Origin: Legionella brunensis
Lineage (GTDB): Bacteria; Pseudomonadota; Gammaproteobacteria; Legionellales; Legionellaceae
Direction: 5' to 3'
NCBI RefSeq assembly: GCF_001467025.1
Contig: NZ_LNXV01000005.1
Coordinates: 1 to 64,000, forward strand
DNA length: 64,000 bases
The translations under genes and the position numbers were made by a program. Under the pieces are notes generated by a model. That model saw only the letters and a list, made by a program, of their open reading frames with translations, made no database searches and had not been told where the DNA came from. Below, in pieces: positions 27,097 to 37,829 of this stretch. The stretch's first letter is position 1. Every line of letters begins with the position of its first letter.

Positions 27097-28350
27097 TTAG
27101 CGATATACCGGAAATTCATGGCATAATTGCAACACTTGCGCCTTGACTCTCGCAATGGTAGCTTCGTTGTTCACGTCATCCAACACATCGGCTATCCATT
27201 CGCTCAATTGATTTACTTCTCTTTCTCTAAAGCCTCGCGTAGTAATTGCTGGCGTTCCTAAACGCAGACCACTCGTTACAAAAGGAGAGCGAGGATCATT
27301 AGGCACTGTATTCTTGTTCACAGTGATATGAGCCCGCCCTAACGCAGCATCAGCTTCCTTACCAGTGATATTTTTTGAAATTAGATTCACTAGTAGTAAA
27401 TGATTTTCAGTCCCCCCAGAAACAATAGGATATCCTCGTCCTTTTAGTGTTTCTGCCATTACTTTTGCATTGAGTAAAACTTGTTGCTGATATTGTTTGA
27501 ATTCAGGTTGTAGTGCTTCAGCAAATGCAACAGCTTTTGCAGCAATCACATGCATAAGAGGCCCACCCTGCATCCCAGGAAATACTGATGAATTTAATTT
27601 TTTCTCTATTTCTTCATTCGCACGAGCAAGAATCAAACCACCTCGCGGACCACGTAAAGTTTTATGGGTAGTGGACGTGACCACATCGGCATAAGGCACA
27701 GGAGAAGGATATAAACCTGTCGCAATCAACCCAGCAACATGAGCTATATCCGCCATCAAATAAGCCCCTACACTATCAGCAATGGTTCTAAATCGCTGCC
27801 AATCAAGAACCTGGGAATAGGCTGAAAACCCGGCAATGATCATCTTGGGTCGATGCTTTAATGCTAACTCTTCCAAAATATCATAATCAATCAATCCCGT
27901 ATCGGCATTGACTCCATATTCTATCGCTTGATAAAGCTTACCGGAGAAATTTACTTTTGAACCATGGGTTAAGTGTCCCCCATGCGGTAATGCCATCCCT
28001 AAAATAAGGTCACCAGGAGAGAGCAAAGCCATCATTACCGCTGCGTTGGCTTGAGAGCCGGAATGAGGTTGCACGTTGACGTAATCAGCAGCAAATAATT
28101 TTTTAGCTCTAGCAATGGCTAAAGATTCTGCCACATCGACATACTCACAGCCGCCATAGTAGCGTTTACCTGGATAGCCTTCGGCATATTTATTGGTAAG
28201 AACAGAGCCTTGGGCTTCAAGTACTCGAGGGCTTGCATAATTTTCTGAAGCAATGAGCTCAATATGATCTTCTTGACGCACACGCTCAGCTTGCATGGCT
28301 TGCCAAAGTTCCTCATCAAAATCTGCAATCGTGTAGTTTTTATCAAACAT
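27097..28350 (-). CDS. glyA: Serine hydroxymethyltransferase
   Basis: This 417-residue PLP enzyme interconverts serine and glycine while loading tetrahydrofolate with one-carbon units. Conserved segments are [18 protein letters not shown] near residue 55 and the PLP-lysine motif [13 protein letters not shown] near residue 225. The N-terminal [12 protein letters not shown] is typical. ATG at 28350 is preceded by GAGGATTGCAA; the open frame extends two codons further to TTG. It heads the run glyA-nrdR-nusB-thiL-pgpA. About 40 bases upstream starts a long imperfect inverted repeat. Confidence 0.98.
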   Translation of the reverse strand: MFDKNYTIADFDEELWQAMQAERVRQEDHIELIASENYASPRVLEAQGSVLTNKYAEGYPGKRYYGGCEYVDVAESLAIARAKKLFAADYVNVQPHSGSQANAAVMMALLSPGDLILGMALPHGGHLTHGSKVNFSGKLYQAIEYGVNADTGLIDYDILEELALKHRPKMIIAGFSAYSQVLDWQRFRTIADSVGAYLMADIAHVAGLIATGLYPSPVPYADVVTSTTHKTLRGPRGGLILARANEEIEKKLNSSVFPGMQGGPLMHVIAAKAVAFAEALQPEFKQYQQQVLLNAKVMAETLKGRGYPIVSGGTENHLLLVNLISKNITGKEADAALGRAHITVNKNTVPNDPRSPFVTSGLRLGTPAITTRGFREREVNQLSEWIADVLDDVNNEATIARVKAQVLQLCHEFPVYR

Positions 28351-28386
28351 TTGCAATCCTCACCCTGTCAATAATTGAACAATTAT

Positions 28387-28560
28387 CTAGAAAAGCAGTT
28401 GAGTCCGTAACGAGCAAGCTTAATGTGCTGAAAATTCTGCATTTTTTTGAATTTTTTCGCGAAAGCAGTAGTCACCACTACAGTGAGTGAAAAAATTCAA
28501 AAAAATACGGAAGATTCAGTGCATTAAGCTTGCGTAGTAGGGTTCAACTGCTTTTTCTAG
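28387..28560. repeat. 174-bp long imperfect inverted repeat upstream of glyA
   Basis: The block begins ctagaaaagcagttga and ends with the near-complement tcaactgctttttctag. The arms of about 85 bases match in several blocks: gcaagcttaatg (28413-28424) with cattaagcttgc (28521-28532), and an A/T block ttttttgaatttttt with aaaaaattcaaaaaa. The tip is imperfect around 28470-28485. It would fold into a long cruciform or RNA hairpin. No open frame or transposase is present; it may be a non-autonomous (MITE-like) repeat or a regulatory hairpin. The rest of the 438-base gap holds nothing I recognise. Confidence 0.8.
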
Positions 28561-28787
28561 GATTATAGTACTGCTCATTAGATACTGTCACGCAAACATT
28601 TAAGATAATTAATCCCTACAGCAACATTCGCAGAACAGACATAAAATGCCCAAAACAATTATCCTAAAAAACTGCTGTTGCATTCTACTAACAATGCGCA
28701 AGCAAGTATATCAATTCATCAGAATTTTCAAACTTGGATATAGGGTTGAACAGAAATGACCGCTATCAGCGATGGTTAAGGATAATT

Positions 28788-29093
28788 TCATTTGACAATG
28801 AGAGCATTCCGAACATGTCCTACACCATCTACATTTCCAGCAATAATGCCTGCACGCTGCTTAACAACAGAACTGTTAACAAAACCACTCAATTGTACTT
28901 CATGTTTATAAGTATTCACTTTAATTGCGAAACCTTGAGCACCTAGTTTATCTACCAATTCCGCCTTAACTTTGGCAGTGATTGCAGAACTATCAAGATA
29001 TTGACCTGTGCTTTCGCTGGTAGGTGACGCAGCACAAGCAATGATTATTGATGCTAGTAAACTCATCACAAATAACTGGATCATTCTTAACAT
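28788..29093 (-). CDS. BON-domain lipoprotein
   Basis: This 101-residue exported protein has a hydrophobic signal (IQLFVMSLLASIIIAC) with a lipobox-like IIAC ending at about Cys20, so it is probably a lipoprotein. The mature part is a single BON domain (residues ~34-101), including ITAKVKAELVDK and the VQLSGFVNSS turn, and ends VRNALIVK. BON domains associate with phospholipids or other envelope partners, as in OsmY and DolP. It is transcribed on the same strand as the histidine-rich lipoprotein but as a separate unit. A role in envelope stress is plausible by family. Confidence 0.85.
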   Translation of the reverse strand: MLRMIQLFVMSLLASIIIACAASPTSESTGQYLDSSAITAKVKAELVDKLGAQGFAIKVNTYKHEVQLSGFVNSSVVKQRAGIIAGNVDGVGHVRNALIVK

Positions 29094-29189
29094 TCTATTT
29101 TCCTTAACGGGGGCGTGTCAGAAGACTTCCTCAATGCCACCAGGAATGTAACACGCCCTAAATCAAAGAAGATACCACACTGTTATTTG

Positions 29190-29591
29190 CTAGTCATGAC
29201 CATGAAGGTTATTTGCTACCTGATTATCATGTCCGTGAGACTTGGCATTTTGTTTATCGTGGCCGTGAGTCGCTGTATTGTTTCTATGTTCATGTGCCCC
29301 CACATCCGTGTTCGCATGCCCATGCGTATTCAAGTCTTTGCGCTGAATACGGTTTCTATGGCGTGGCACTACATGTCTATGTCCGTGCTGTGAAAAATGG
29401 CTGTAGACCACAGGTCTCTCACTGCCATGATAGTGCGTTTGTGGTGCTGACCGATAGGAATAGCCATAGGGAACTTCAACTCGTGCACGTGGTGGTGGCC
29501 GATAGTAGTAGCCATTATCGTAATAATCATTTTCAAGCGTGCATGAAGTCAGAAGGGATAATAAGAATAATAAAGCAAGCATGCGTTTCAT
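29190..29591 (-). CDS. Histidine-rich putative lipoprotein
   Basis: The ~133-residue protein begins MKRMLALLFLLSLLTSC, a signal peptide with lipobox LTSC. The mature part has a YYYRPPPRARVEVP-type Tyr/Pro/Arg segment. The last 60 residues are crowded with HG, HGH and HGHD motifs (for example THGHANTDVGAHEHRN, SHGHDNQVANNLHGHD). This suggests binding of divalent metal such as Zn, Ni or Cu in the periplasm. ATG at 29591 is preceded by AGGTTGTAT; a TTG two codons upstream is less likely. I know no exact family. A 193-residue open frame on the other strand is its shadow. Confidence 0.75.
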   Translation of the reverse strand: MKRMLALLFLLSLLTSCTLENDYYDNGYYYRPPPRARVEVPYGYSYRSAPQTHYHGSERPVVYSHFSQHGHRHVVPRHRNRIQRKDLNTHGHANTDVGAHEHRNNTATHGHDKQNAKSHGHDNQVANNLHGHD

Positions 29592-29624
29592 ATACAACCT
29601 CTAGAATTAAATCCCAGATAAAAG

Positions 29625-29649
29625 AAAGGCACGATAATCTCGTGCCTTT
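29625..29649 (-). terminator. Intrinsic terminator of the 143-residue secreted-protein gene
   Basis: Ten-base perfect stem (29625-29634 with 29640-29649) and a 5-base loop. The minus-strand transcript continues with a U-rich stretch (cctttcttttatc). It lies 26 bases past the stop of the upstream gene. Confidence 0.8.
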
Positions 29650-29674
29650 GGATAATGATCTAATCATCAAATAC

Positions 29675-30106
29675 TTATTTAGCAGTGATTTCTACCTTTA
29701 CTTTGTTAGTGAGGTAGGGAACAACATGAACTGTACTACCAACGCTAGTATAACCGCCATAAACTCGATAACCACTGAATGTGTCAATGTATAAGTTCAT
29801 TCCAGCATGGCAATAGCCATAATAAAATAAGTCAACGTAATGAGGTCCTTCATAACGATAAATATTGAATGGAACTAAGCTAGAACCATCGTCAAAAATA
29901 CCGTAAACACGTATGTTATCATAGCTGCTGTTAATAATTTCAATTTCACAATAGCCAGGGTACTTAGCACCTTTCGCCGCTGTTGATTTAGCGTCGGCAG
30001 CCTTGGCATTAGGATTGTTTGCCTGAGGGTGAAAATGACGGCTATCAGCAAACGCTGATGTTAACAACCCAAGACAGCAAACAAAAAGCAGTGACTTAAG
30101 TTTCAT
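29675..30106 (-). CDS. Small secreted protein of unknown function
   Basis: The 143-residue product has a classical signal peptide (KLKSLLFVCCLGLLTSAFA, cleaved before DSRHFHP). Next comes a low-complexity Ala/Lys/Asn stretch (about 28-48) and then a Tyr/Gly-rich, beta-type domain with two Cys (YGYCHAGMN and PGYCEIEI) that could form a disulfide. The pattern IEIINSSYDNIRVYGIFDDG resembles a small beta-sandwich, but I do not recognise a named family. A terminator follows its stop. Location is periplasm or outside the cell. Confidence 0.7.
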   Translation of the reverse strand: MKLKSLLFVCCLGLLTSAFADSRHFHPQANNPNAKAADAKSTAAKGAKYPGYCEIEIINSSYDNIRVYGIFDDGSSLVPFNIYRYEGPHYVDLFYYGYCHAGMNLYIDTFSGYRVYGGYTSVGSTVHVVPYLTNKVKVEITAK

Positions 30107-30328
30107 TATAATAAACCCCTAAAATTAGTGGAAAGCAAATGTTAACAAAGCTTTGTATTTAGTCAACAGGTTTTTTTTGTGCCCACGGTATCGTCCTAGG
30201 AAGTTTCTAACCTTTCTCATTCACAACATTAGGAATTGTTTACATTTCGCTAGCTTGAGCCATCAAGTATTTATGCTATAGTAAACGCCGTTTAATTGAT
30301 CGCTCTCAATCTCTTTAGAGGACTAGAA

Positions 30329-31576
30329 ATGAAAAAACGCATGACCATCATGATAATTGCTCTAGGGGTTGTATTTGGAGGGATCATTGCGTTTAACCTC
30401 TTTAAAAGCTTTATGATTAAGCGATTTTTTGCAACCTACGAACCACCTGCAGTTACTGTATCTTCTGTCACAGCGGTTAAAAAGAATTGGGAGCCGCGCA
30501 TTTCAGCTGTAGGCAATTTTATGGCAATTAATGGTGTTGATGTTAACTCCCAAGCTGCTGGAAATGTGGTAAAAATTCATTTTGAATCTGGGCAATACCT
30601 CGAAAAAGACCAACCTTTGATAGACATTGATGATAGTGTCGATCAAGCTACTCTTAAGTTTAATAAAGCAGACTTGGCACTAAAACAACTCAGCTACCAG
30701 CGACAAGCCGATTTATTTAAACGTGGCGCAACTTCCAGTTCTAATGTCGATGAAGCAACCGCAAACCTACAACAAGCCCAAGCCAATGTTGAAAAAACAC
30801 AAGCAGAAATTAGACAAAAACACATCTTAGCTCCGTTTTCAGGTCGTCTAGGTATTCGTCAGGTGAACTTAGGTCAATACATTACTCCTGGACAAACGTC
30901 CATTGTAACCCTACAGTCCATGGACCCTCTATTCCTTGAGTTTTATTTACCTGAGCAAATGCTAAAACGTCTGCATATCAATCAGGAAATTCAATTTAGC
31001 GTTGAAGGAATCCCCCATACCCTATTCGAAGGAAAAATAACTGCCCTCAATGCCAAGGTAGACACCAATACTCATAATATTTTAGTGCAAGCGACTGTTC
31101 CTAATTGTCCGACAACAAAAGACTCAAAATTGGTAACAGTCAACAAACAAAAGGATGGAGAGAAAATGCTTGTTACTTGCGACAGCAACTTGAACGCAAA
31201 AAATAAGCTCTCACAATTTGCATTTATTCCCGGTATGTTTGCTTCCATTTCTGTGGAACAACCCGCAGTTCCAAATGTTGTTGTCTTACCCTCAACAGCC
31301 ATTTCCTACAGTCTGTATGGCAATTCAGTATTTGTCATAGAAAAAGATAAAGACGGTAAAAAAGATAGTGAAGGCAAAGACATATTACGTGTGAAACGTG
31401 TTTTTGTGAGCACTGGTGAGCAAGAAGGTAATTTTACTGTTATTAAAAAAGGAGTTGAAGCAGGCCAGCAAGTAGTGAGCTCAGGAGAGTTGAAATTACA
31501 AAACGGTACAAGAGTAGTCATTAACAACAGTGTGGAATTAAACAATGTTGCTAATCCAGATCAATTAGGTGAGTAA
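30329..31576 (+). CDS. RND efflux periplasmic adaptor (membrane fusion protein)
   Basis: The 416-residue adaptor joins an RND pump to an outer-membrane channel. It has an N-terminal membrane anchor (MTIMIIALGVVFGGIIAFNLF), a lipoyl motif (VDVNSQAAGNVVKIHFESG), a helical hairpin with coiled coil (about 105-150) and beta-barrel and membrane-proximal domains. ATG at 30329 follows AGAGGACTAGAA. A ~45-residue insertion between ILVQATVPN and FIPGMFASISV contains two cysteines (VPNCPTTK, LVTCDSN) and a charged loop; related adaptors usually lack it. It is followed by the pump gene after ~115 bases, and no outer-membrane factor gene is present. Confidence 0.92.
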   Translation: MKKRMTIMIIALGVVFGGIIAFNLFKSFMIKRFFATYEPPAVTVSSVTAVKKNWEPRISAVGNFMAINGVDVNSQAAGNVVKIHFESGQYLEKDQPLIDIDDSVDQATLKFNKADLALKQLSYQRQADLFKRGATSSSNVDEATANLQQAQANVEKTQAEIRQKHILAPFSGRLGIRQVNLGQYITPGQTSIVTLQSMDPLFLEFYLPEQMLKRLHINQEIQFSVEGIPHTLFEGKITALNAKVDTNTHNILVQATVPNCPTTKDSKLVTVNKQKDGEKMLVTCDSNLNAKNKLSQFAFIPGMFASISVEQPAVPNVVVLPSTAISYSLYGNSVFVIEKDKDGKKDSEGKDILRVKRVFVSTGEQEGNFTVIKKGVEAGQQVVSSGELKLQNGTRVVINNSVELNNVANPDQLGE

Positions 31577-31693
31577 GCACCCCTCATCTTAAGGTGTTGA
31601 TCAGGCATAAGCCCGATCTCCAATCCTCTTAGATCCTGTGAGTCATTTTAGCCATACTCGGGTTATTAAGAATTAAGTTTTGTCAGGATAATC

Positions 31694-34600
31694 ATGAAAT
31701 TTACAGATATATTTATCAAACGCCCCGTTCTTGCCACTGTAGTAAGTCTTCTAATTTTTTTATTTGGTTTGAACTCCATCCTGACTATGCAAATACGTCA
31801 GTATCCTCGTATGGATAATACGGTAATCACCATAACTACAGCCTATCCTGGCGCCGATGCCGATCTAATAGCAGGTTTTATTACTACCCCCCTTGAGGCT
31901 GCTGTCGCCAGCGCAGAAGGGATTGATTACATGACTTCCTCAAGTACGCAAGGTCTAAGCACCATTACTCTGACCATTAAACTTAACTTCGACCCTCAAG
32001 TTGCTTTTACTGATGTGATGAGTAAAGTTCAACAAGTCATTAATCAATTACCACCTGAAGCACAACAACCTGTGATTGTGAAAAGCTCAGATACTGCAAC
32101 GCCACTTATGTATATCAGTCTTGACAGTACAGATATGACGCCGCAACAGATCACTGACTATGCAACCCGCGTTGTACAACCACAATTGCAAACTGTAGAT
32201 GGCGTCGCAAAAGCAGAAATTTTAGGTGGTGCAACTTATTCAATGAGGATTTTTCTCGATCCCATTAAGATGGCAGCATTAAATGTTTCTCCTGCCGATG
32301 TTTCCAATGTGCTAGCACGCAATAACTTCCTAACCGCGGCCGGTAACACTAAGGGTGAGTATGTTGCTATCAATATGACTGCAAAGACAGATCTCAATAA
32401 TGCTGAAGAATTCAGTCAATTAATTGTCCGCTCCAATAAAAACTCTATTATTCGTCTTCGTGATATCGCCAAGATTGAATTAGGCTCACAAGATTACAAT
32501 ACCTCTGTACGCTTTGACGGTAAAAAAGCTGTCTTCCTTGCCATTACCCCAACTCCAACAGCAAACCCTCTCACGGTAATTAATGATGCGCGCAAAATGA
32601 TGCCTTCGATTCAGCGCGAGTTTCCTCCGTCTTTGAAAGGAACTATTGTTTATGATGCCACCGATTTTATTCGTGCCTCCATTGAGGAAGTAGTACAAAC
32701 CATTCTTGAAGCAGCCCTCATCGTGATTGTGGTAATTTTCCTGTTTTTGGGTTCCATACGCTCAGTAATTATTCCAGTAGTGACGATACCTTTATCACTG
32801 ATTGGTGTATGTACCTTCATGCTTTTCTTAGGTTACTCCATTAATTTACTGACTTTGCTTGCTTTTGTTCTGGCAATTGGACTTGTTGTTGATGATGCCA
32901 TTGTTGTTGTTGAGAATGTACATCGACATATTGAGGAAGGTCGCACACCCTTGCAGGCAGCAATCGTTGGCGCACGTGAAATTGCTACACCTGTTATTGC
33001 AATGACTATCACCCTAGCTGCTGTTTATGCTCCCATCGGTTTTATGGGGGGCTTAACGGGCGCCTTATTTAAAGAATTCGCATTTACATTGGCCAGTGCA
33101 GTTGTTATTTCAGGAATTATTGCGTTGACCTTAACTCCTATGATGTGTTCTAAAATTCTTACCTCAGACATTAGTAGTGGACGTTTTGTACATTTTCTTG
33201 ATGATAAATTTAATAAACTGAAAATTCGCTATCAACGCACTCTGCATAGTCTTTTGAATACAAGATCCATTATGCTGGTGTTTGCTGCAGTTGTCTTACT
33301 AGTTCTTCCTTATTTATATACGCATACCCCCGAAGAGACAGCTCCCGAAGAAGATCAAGGCTTTTTCTTTGTAGTAGGAACCGCACCTCAATATGCAACA
33401 ATTAACTACATTGAGGCATTCACCAAACCTTTTGATGCAATTTATAAGAGCTTTCCTGAAACAGAACATTATTTTACGGTCAATATGAGCGCGCCGGTTT
33501 CTGGTATGGTACTTAAAGCCTGGGACAGACGCGATCGTACACAATTTCAATTAAAAGAACCTCTGCAGCAAAAACTAGATGAAGTTGCAGGGTTAAAATC
33601 ATTCGCCGTAATCCCCCCCCCTCTACCAGGAGGTGGTAGCGGTACACCCATTCAGTTTGTTATCAAAACAACTAATGATTTCCAAACCTTGTTTGATGTT
33701 TCTAATAAATTATTAGAGAAAGCACAAAAAAGTGGTCTTTTTATTTATTTGGATAACAGCCTTAAATTTAATCAACCTGAAATGGAATTCCAAATTAATC
33801 GTTCAAAAGCTTCCGATTTAGGCCTGGATATGCAGGCAATTGGTAGCAGTTTAACCAGCGCGTTATCAGGCAATTATGTGAATTACTTCAATTTACAAGG
33901 CAGAAGTTACCAAGTAATCCCCCAATTGGATAGGAAATATCGCCTCACGCCCGAACAACTAGGAAAAATTTATGTTCGTACCGCTGATGGAGCCATGGTT
34001 CCTCTATCCACTGTCGTCACTGCTAAAGAAAAGGTACAACCCAATGCGGTGTCGCACTTCCAACAACTTAACTCCGCGACCATTCAAGGAGTTATGATGC
34101 CAGGCACAACTTTGGGACAAGGACTAACTTTCCTCGCTGAACAAGCGAAAGACGTTTTGCCTAAAGGATTCACTTTTGATTATGGTGGACAGTCAAGACA
34201 ATTTGTGCAGGAAGGTAGCGCTCTTATCCTTGCTTTCTTCTTAGCAATTATTGTTATTTTTCTCGTACTCTCAGCACAATATGAAAGCTTCAGGGACCCC
34301 TTAATTATTCTTATTAGTGTTCCCATGTCGATTTGTGGAGCCTTAATACCTCTAAACCTAGGTGCTGCAAGTATCAATATTTATACTCAGGTTGGCTTAA
34401 TTACTTTAATTGGTCTGATAAGTAAGCATGGAATTTTAATTGTTGACTTTGCCAATCAATTACAACGAGAAAAGCAACTTGACCGCAGAGCAGCCGTTGA
34501 AGAAGCAGCTGGCATTCGCTTGCGTCCTATCTTGATGACTACTGCGGCGATGGTGTTTGGTGTTATTCCTTTATTAGTTGCTACAGGCGCTGGTGCCGTA

Positions 34601-34783
34601 AGTCGATTTGATATTGGTTTAGTTATTGCGATGGGTCTTTTAGTAGGTACTAGCTTTACCCTCTTTGTTGTCCCAACCATGTATACTTATCTTGCCGCTG
34701 ACCACCGTCATGACTTGGAAAAAGAAAAAAAGGCAACCATAAGCCAAGATTCTTCGGAATTTAACCCTCCTAAGTCGGAGTAA
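31694..34783 (+). CDS. RND multidrug efflux permease (HAE1 family)
   Basis: The 1029-residue inner-membrane proton antiporter has the AcrB/MexF layout: FIKRPVLATVVSLLIFLFG opens TM1, two large periplasmic loops are present, and GLVVDDAIVVVENVHRH carries the proton-relay pair Asp400-Asp401 in TM4. A second 6-TM half ends near FVVPTMYTYL. Substrates cannot be read from sequence. It is slightly shorter than AcrB (1049), lacking part of the loops. It is paired with the preceding adaptor and followed by a hairpin terminator. An outer-membrane partner must be encoded elsewhere. Confidence 0.96.
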   Translation: MKFTDIFIKRPVLATVVSLLIFLFGLNSILTMQIRQYPRMDNTVITITTAYPGADADLIAGFITTPLEAAVASAEGIDYMTSSSTQGLSTITLTIKLNFDPQVAFTDVMSKVQQVINQLPPEAQQPVIVKSSDTATPLMYISLDSTDMTPQQITDYATRVVQPQLQTVDGVAKAEILGGATYSMRIFLDPIKMAALNVSPADVSNVLARNNFLTAAGNTKGEYVAINMTAKTDLNNAEEFSQLIVRSNKNSIIRLRDIAKIELGSQDYNTSVRFDGKKAVFLAITPTPTANPLTVINDARKMMPSIQREFPPSLKGTIVYDATDFIRASIEEVVQTILEAALIVIVVIFLFLGSIRSVIIPVVTIPLSLIGVCTFMLFLGYSINLLTLLAFVLAIGLVVDDAIVVVENVHRHIEEGRTPLQAAIVGAREIATPVIAMTITLAAVYAPIGFMGGLTGALFKEFAFTLASAVVISGIIALTLTPMMCSKILTSDISSGRFVHFLDDKFNKLKIRYQRTLHSLLNTRSIMLVFAAVVLLVLPYLYTHTPEETAPEEDQGFFFVVGTAPQYATINYIEAFTKPFDAIYKSFPETEHYFTVNMSAPVSGMVLKAWDRRDRTQFQLKEPLQQKLDEVAGLKSFAVIPPPLPGGGSGTPIQFVIKTTNDFQTLFDVSNKLLEKAQKSGLFIYLDNSLKFNQPEMEFQINRSKASDLGLDMQAIGSSLTSALSGNYVNYFNLQGRSYQVIPQLDRKYRLTPEQLGKIYVRTADGAMVPLSTVVTAKEKVQPNAVSHFQQLNSATIQGVMMPGTTLGQGLTFLAEQAKDVLPKGFTFDYGGQSRQFVQEGSALILAFFLAIIVIFLVLSAQYESFRDPLIILISVPMSICGALIPLNLGAASINIYTQVGLITLIGLISKHGILIVDFANQLQREKQLDRRAAVEEAAGIRLRPILMTTAAMVFGVIPLLVATGAGAVSRFDIGLVIAMGLLVGTSFTLFVVPTMYTYLAADHRHDLEKEKKATISQDSSEFNPPKSE

Positions 34784-34791
34784 CCACTAAT

Positions 34792-34815
34792 GACCTCTTA
34801 CAGAATAAAGAGGTC
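34792..34815 (+). terminator. Probable terminator of the RND efflux operon
   Basis: Eight-base stem gacctctt/aagaggtc with an 8-base loop, nine bases after the permease stop and followed by a moderately T-rich stretch. Confidence 0.65.
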
Positions 34816-34995
34816 TATTCTTGGTTTTGCGTCTACCTAGACTTAACGATGATTTCTCCCTGCAGGATATGCTAATATAACCATCGGAAACGAAAACGCT
34901 GGATTAGTATGATTAAATTTGTATGAACAAAAATTTAATCGCACAAATTCAGTATCTTCAGTATATTCGCAACTTTCATCTGTACAGGTTAAAAC

Positions 34996-37761
34996 ATGGA
35001 TAAGACTTATTCCCCACATACAATTGAACAAGCTTGCTATGAAAAGTGGGAAAGCCACCATTATTTTGCACCACATGGTGATAGCAAAAGCTATTGCATC
35101 ATGTTACCCCCACCCAATGTTACCGGCAGCCTCCATATGGGCCATGGCTTCCAACACACGTTGATGGATGCTTTAATCCGGTATCATCGCATGCAAGGAG
35201 CCAGAACGCTCTGGCAGCCCGGCACTGACCACGCAGGTATATCGACCCAATTGGTTGTTGAGCGTCAACTTGAGGCCGAAGGTCTTTCGCGCAGAGATAT
35301 GACGCGTGAACAATTTTTAGAACGTGTTTGGCAATGGAAAGAAGAATCCGGCAATCAAATTACCAAACAAATGCGTCGAATCGGTTCTTCCGTAGATTGG
35401 TCGCGTGAGCGTTTCACTATGGATGAGGGTTTATCAGCAGCTGTACAAAAAGTGTTTGTCCAACTGTATGATGAAGGTTTAATTTATCGTGGCACGCGTT
35501 TAGTCAATTGGGATCCTAAATTAGGAACTGCAGTGTCCGATCTTGAAGTTCTTTCTGAAGAAGAAGACGGCTTTCTATGGCATATCCGTTATCCTTTAGT
35601 TGATTCCAATGAATCGTTGGTTATTGCTACCACACGACCAGAAACCATGTTAGGTGACACTGCTGTTGCCGTAAATCCCAATGATGAACGTTATAAACAC
35701 TTAATTGGCAAACAAATTCAACTACCTCTTAGCAACCGAATTATCCCCATTATTGCTGATGAGTATGTCGAGCAAGATTTTGGCAGTGGTTGTGTCAAGA
35801 TAACACCTGCTCATGATTTTAATGATCATGAAATTGGCAAGCGTCATGAATTGCCATTAATTAATATCTTGACCAAGAAAGGAACCATTAATAAAAATGC
35901 TCCTGTGAATTATCAAGGCATGGATCGCTTTGTAGCCCGCGAGCAAATTATTCAAGACCTGGATAAAGCAGGTCTTTTGGTTAAAACAGAACCTCATAAA
36001 TTAAAAGTCCCACGAGGTGAAAAATCGGGCGTCATTATTGAGCCTCTTTTGACTGACCAATGGTATGTCAAAATCAAACCTTTAGCTGGTCCTGCTATTG
36101 ACGCTGTTGAGAAAGGAGAAATTCGTTTTATCCCTGAAAACTGGACCAAAACTTACTTTCAGTGGATGGAAAATATTGAAGATTGGTGTATCAGCAGACA
36201 ATTATGGTGGGGACATCGTATTCCCGCTTGGTATGATAGTCATGGTCATGTCTATGTCGGTTATAGTGAAAATGATGTTCGCTTTAAATATAAATTGGAT
36301 GAGTCAATACCGTTAAAACAAGATGAAGATGTGCTGGATACCTGGTTTTCTTCTGCCTTATGGCCTTTTTCAACATTAGGTTGGCCAGAACGGACACCTG
36401 AATTCGAGCAATTTTATCCAACTTCTGTTCTACTCACAGGTTTTGACATTATTTTCTTCTGGGTTGCTCGTATGATTATGATGGGCCTTAAATTCACGGG
36501 AAAGGTACCCTTCAAAGAAGTCATTATCACAGGACTCATTCGCGATAGCGAAGGGCACAAGATGTCTAAATCAAAAGGAAATGTGCTCGATCCTATAGAC
36601 ATCATTGATGGTATTGATATAGAAAGTCTAGTGGCTAAAAGAACCTCTAATTTAATGTTAACCTCTGTACGTAACAAAATTGCCAAAGCCACTCGCAAAG
36701 AATTTCCTGAAGGCATCACCGCTTTTGGCACGGATGCTTTGCGCTTTACTTTTTGTTCTTTAGCATCAACCGGTCGCAATGTGCGCTTTGATATGGGACG
36801 TGTTGAAGGTTACAGGAACTTCTGCAATAAATTATGGAATGCTTCTCGTTATGTCTTACTAAACACTGACGAAGAGCAAATTGATTTTGGCGATGGTGCT
36901 TTCCAATACAGCCCAGCAGATCAATGGATTCTCTCACGTCTGCAGAATACGATTGCTCAATGCCATCATTATTTTGCAACTTATCGCTTTGATTTATTGG
37001 CCAGCACACTTTATGAATTTATTTGGCACGAGTATTGTGACTGGTATCTCGAGCTTTCTAAATCTGTTCTCTATGATGCCCAGGCTTTAGGGGCAATGAA
37101 AAGAGGCACTCGTCGTACTTTAATCCATGTTTTAGATCAAATTTTAAAACTATTGCATCCTATTATGCCATTTATTACTGAAGAAATTTGGCAGCGCACG
37201 AGTAAATTAACCAGCATGAATGGTGAAACCATCATGTTAAGCCCTTATCCAGAAATTAATAAGGGTTTTATCAACCCTGAAGTTGAAGAAGAAATTATTT
37301 GGCTTAAGGCCGTGATTCAATCTGTGCGAACAATTCGTAGTGAAATGACTATTTCCCCTGCTAAACTCATTCCTTTATATATAAAGAATGTAACTCCTAC
37401 GATTAAAGAGCGAATAGAGAAATACCATACCACACTGCTCGCCTTAAGTAAGTTGACTCACATTCATTGTATGGAAGAAGATGAGCAAACCCCTGTTTCT
37501 GCCTCAGCAATAATTGGCGAATTGGAGTTACTCATCCCAATGGCTGGACTTATTGATAAAGATGCTGAATTATCACGTCTTCTCAAAGAACTTGCCAAAC
37601 TTGAGAAAGATATCTCCCTTGCTGAAGGTAAACTAAGTAATCCCAAATTTACCGACAATGCACCTGCAGAAATTATAGCGAAGGAACAAGAAAAACTTGC
37701 ACAAGCACTACTGACCAGGGATAAATTATTGCATCACAAAAAAACTGTTGAATCTCTTTAA
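34996..37761 (+). CDS. valS: Valyl-tRNA synthetase
   Basis: A 921-residue class I aminoacyl-tRNA synthetase that charges tRNA-Val and edits misactivated threonine. The [15 protein letters not shown] (HIGH-type) motif is near residue 38 and [10 protein letters not shown] (KMSKS) near 520. The editing CP1 domain ([17 protein letters not shown]) is intact. The C-terminal coiled-coil tail (about 855-921) that binds tRNA is present. The start ATG is preceded by CAGGTTAAAAC, a weak site. About 210 bases upstream separate it from the RND gene, and a shared hairpin lies downstream. Confidence 0.98.
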   Translation: MDKTYSPHTIEQACYEKWESHHYFAPHGDSKSYCIMLPPPNVTGSLHMGHGFQHTLMDALIRYHRMQGARTLWQPGTDHAGISTQLVVERQLEAEGLSRRDMTREQFLERVWQWKEESGNQITKQMRRIGSSVDWSRERFTMDEGLSAAVQKVFVQLYDEGLIYRGTRLVNWDPKLGTAVSDLEVLSEEEDGFLWHIRYPLVDSNESLVIATTRPETMLGDTAVAVNPNDERYKHLIGKQIQLPLSNRIIPIIADEYVEQDFGSGCVKITPAHDFNDHEIGKRHELPLINILTKKGTINKNAPVNYQGMDRFVAREQIIQDLDKAGLLVKTEPHKLKVPRGEKSGVIIEPLLTDQWYVKIKPLAGPAIDAVEKGEIRFIPENWTKTYFQWMENIEDWCISRQLWWGHRIPAWYDSHGHVYVGYSENDVRFKYKLDESIPLKQDEDVLDTWFSSALWPFSTLGWPERTPEFEQFYPTSVLLTGFDIIFFWVARMIMMGLKFTGKVPFKEVIITGLIRDSEGHKMSKSKGNVLDPIDIIDGIDIESLVAKRTSNLMLTSVRNKIAKATRKEFPEGITAFGTDALRFTFCSLASTGRNVRFDMGRVEGYRNFCNKLWNASRYVLLNTDEEQIDFGDGAFQYSPADQWILSRLQNTIAQCHHYFATYRFDLLASTLYEFIWHEYCDWYLELSKSVLYDAQALGAMKRGTRRTLIHVLDQILKLLHPIMPFITEEIWQRTSKLTSMNGETIMLSPYPEINKGFINPEVEEEIIWLKAVIQSVRTIRSEMTISPAKLIPLYIKNVTPTIKERIEKYHTTLLALSKLTHIHCMEEDEQTPVSASAIIGELELLIPMAGLIDKDAELSRLLKELAKLEKDISLAEGKLSNPKFTDNAPAEIIAKEQEKLAQALLTRDKLLHHKKTVESL

Positions 37762-37764
37762 TTA

Positions 37765-37807
37765 AGAAGCATTTGATGTTGGCTTAAACCCACCATCAAA
37801 TGCTTCT
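37765..37807. terminator. Hairpin terminating valS and the convergent lipase-like gene
   Basis: Perfect 14-base arms (37765-37778 and 37794-37807, agaagcatttgatg with catcaaatgcttct) enclose a 15-base loop between two convergent stop codons. There is no U-run on either side, so termination efficiency is uncertain. Confidence 0.7.
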
Positions 37808-37829
37808 ACCCATAACAAAAGGTACACAA

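Noticed and set aside
29213-29794. 193-codon plus-strand frame
   Set aside because: It is antisense to the His-rich lipoprotein and secreted-protein genes; its His/Cys/Tyr content mirrors their codons.
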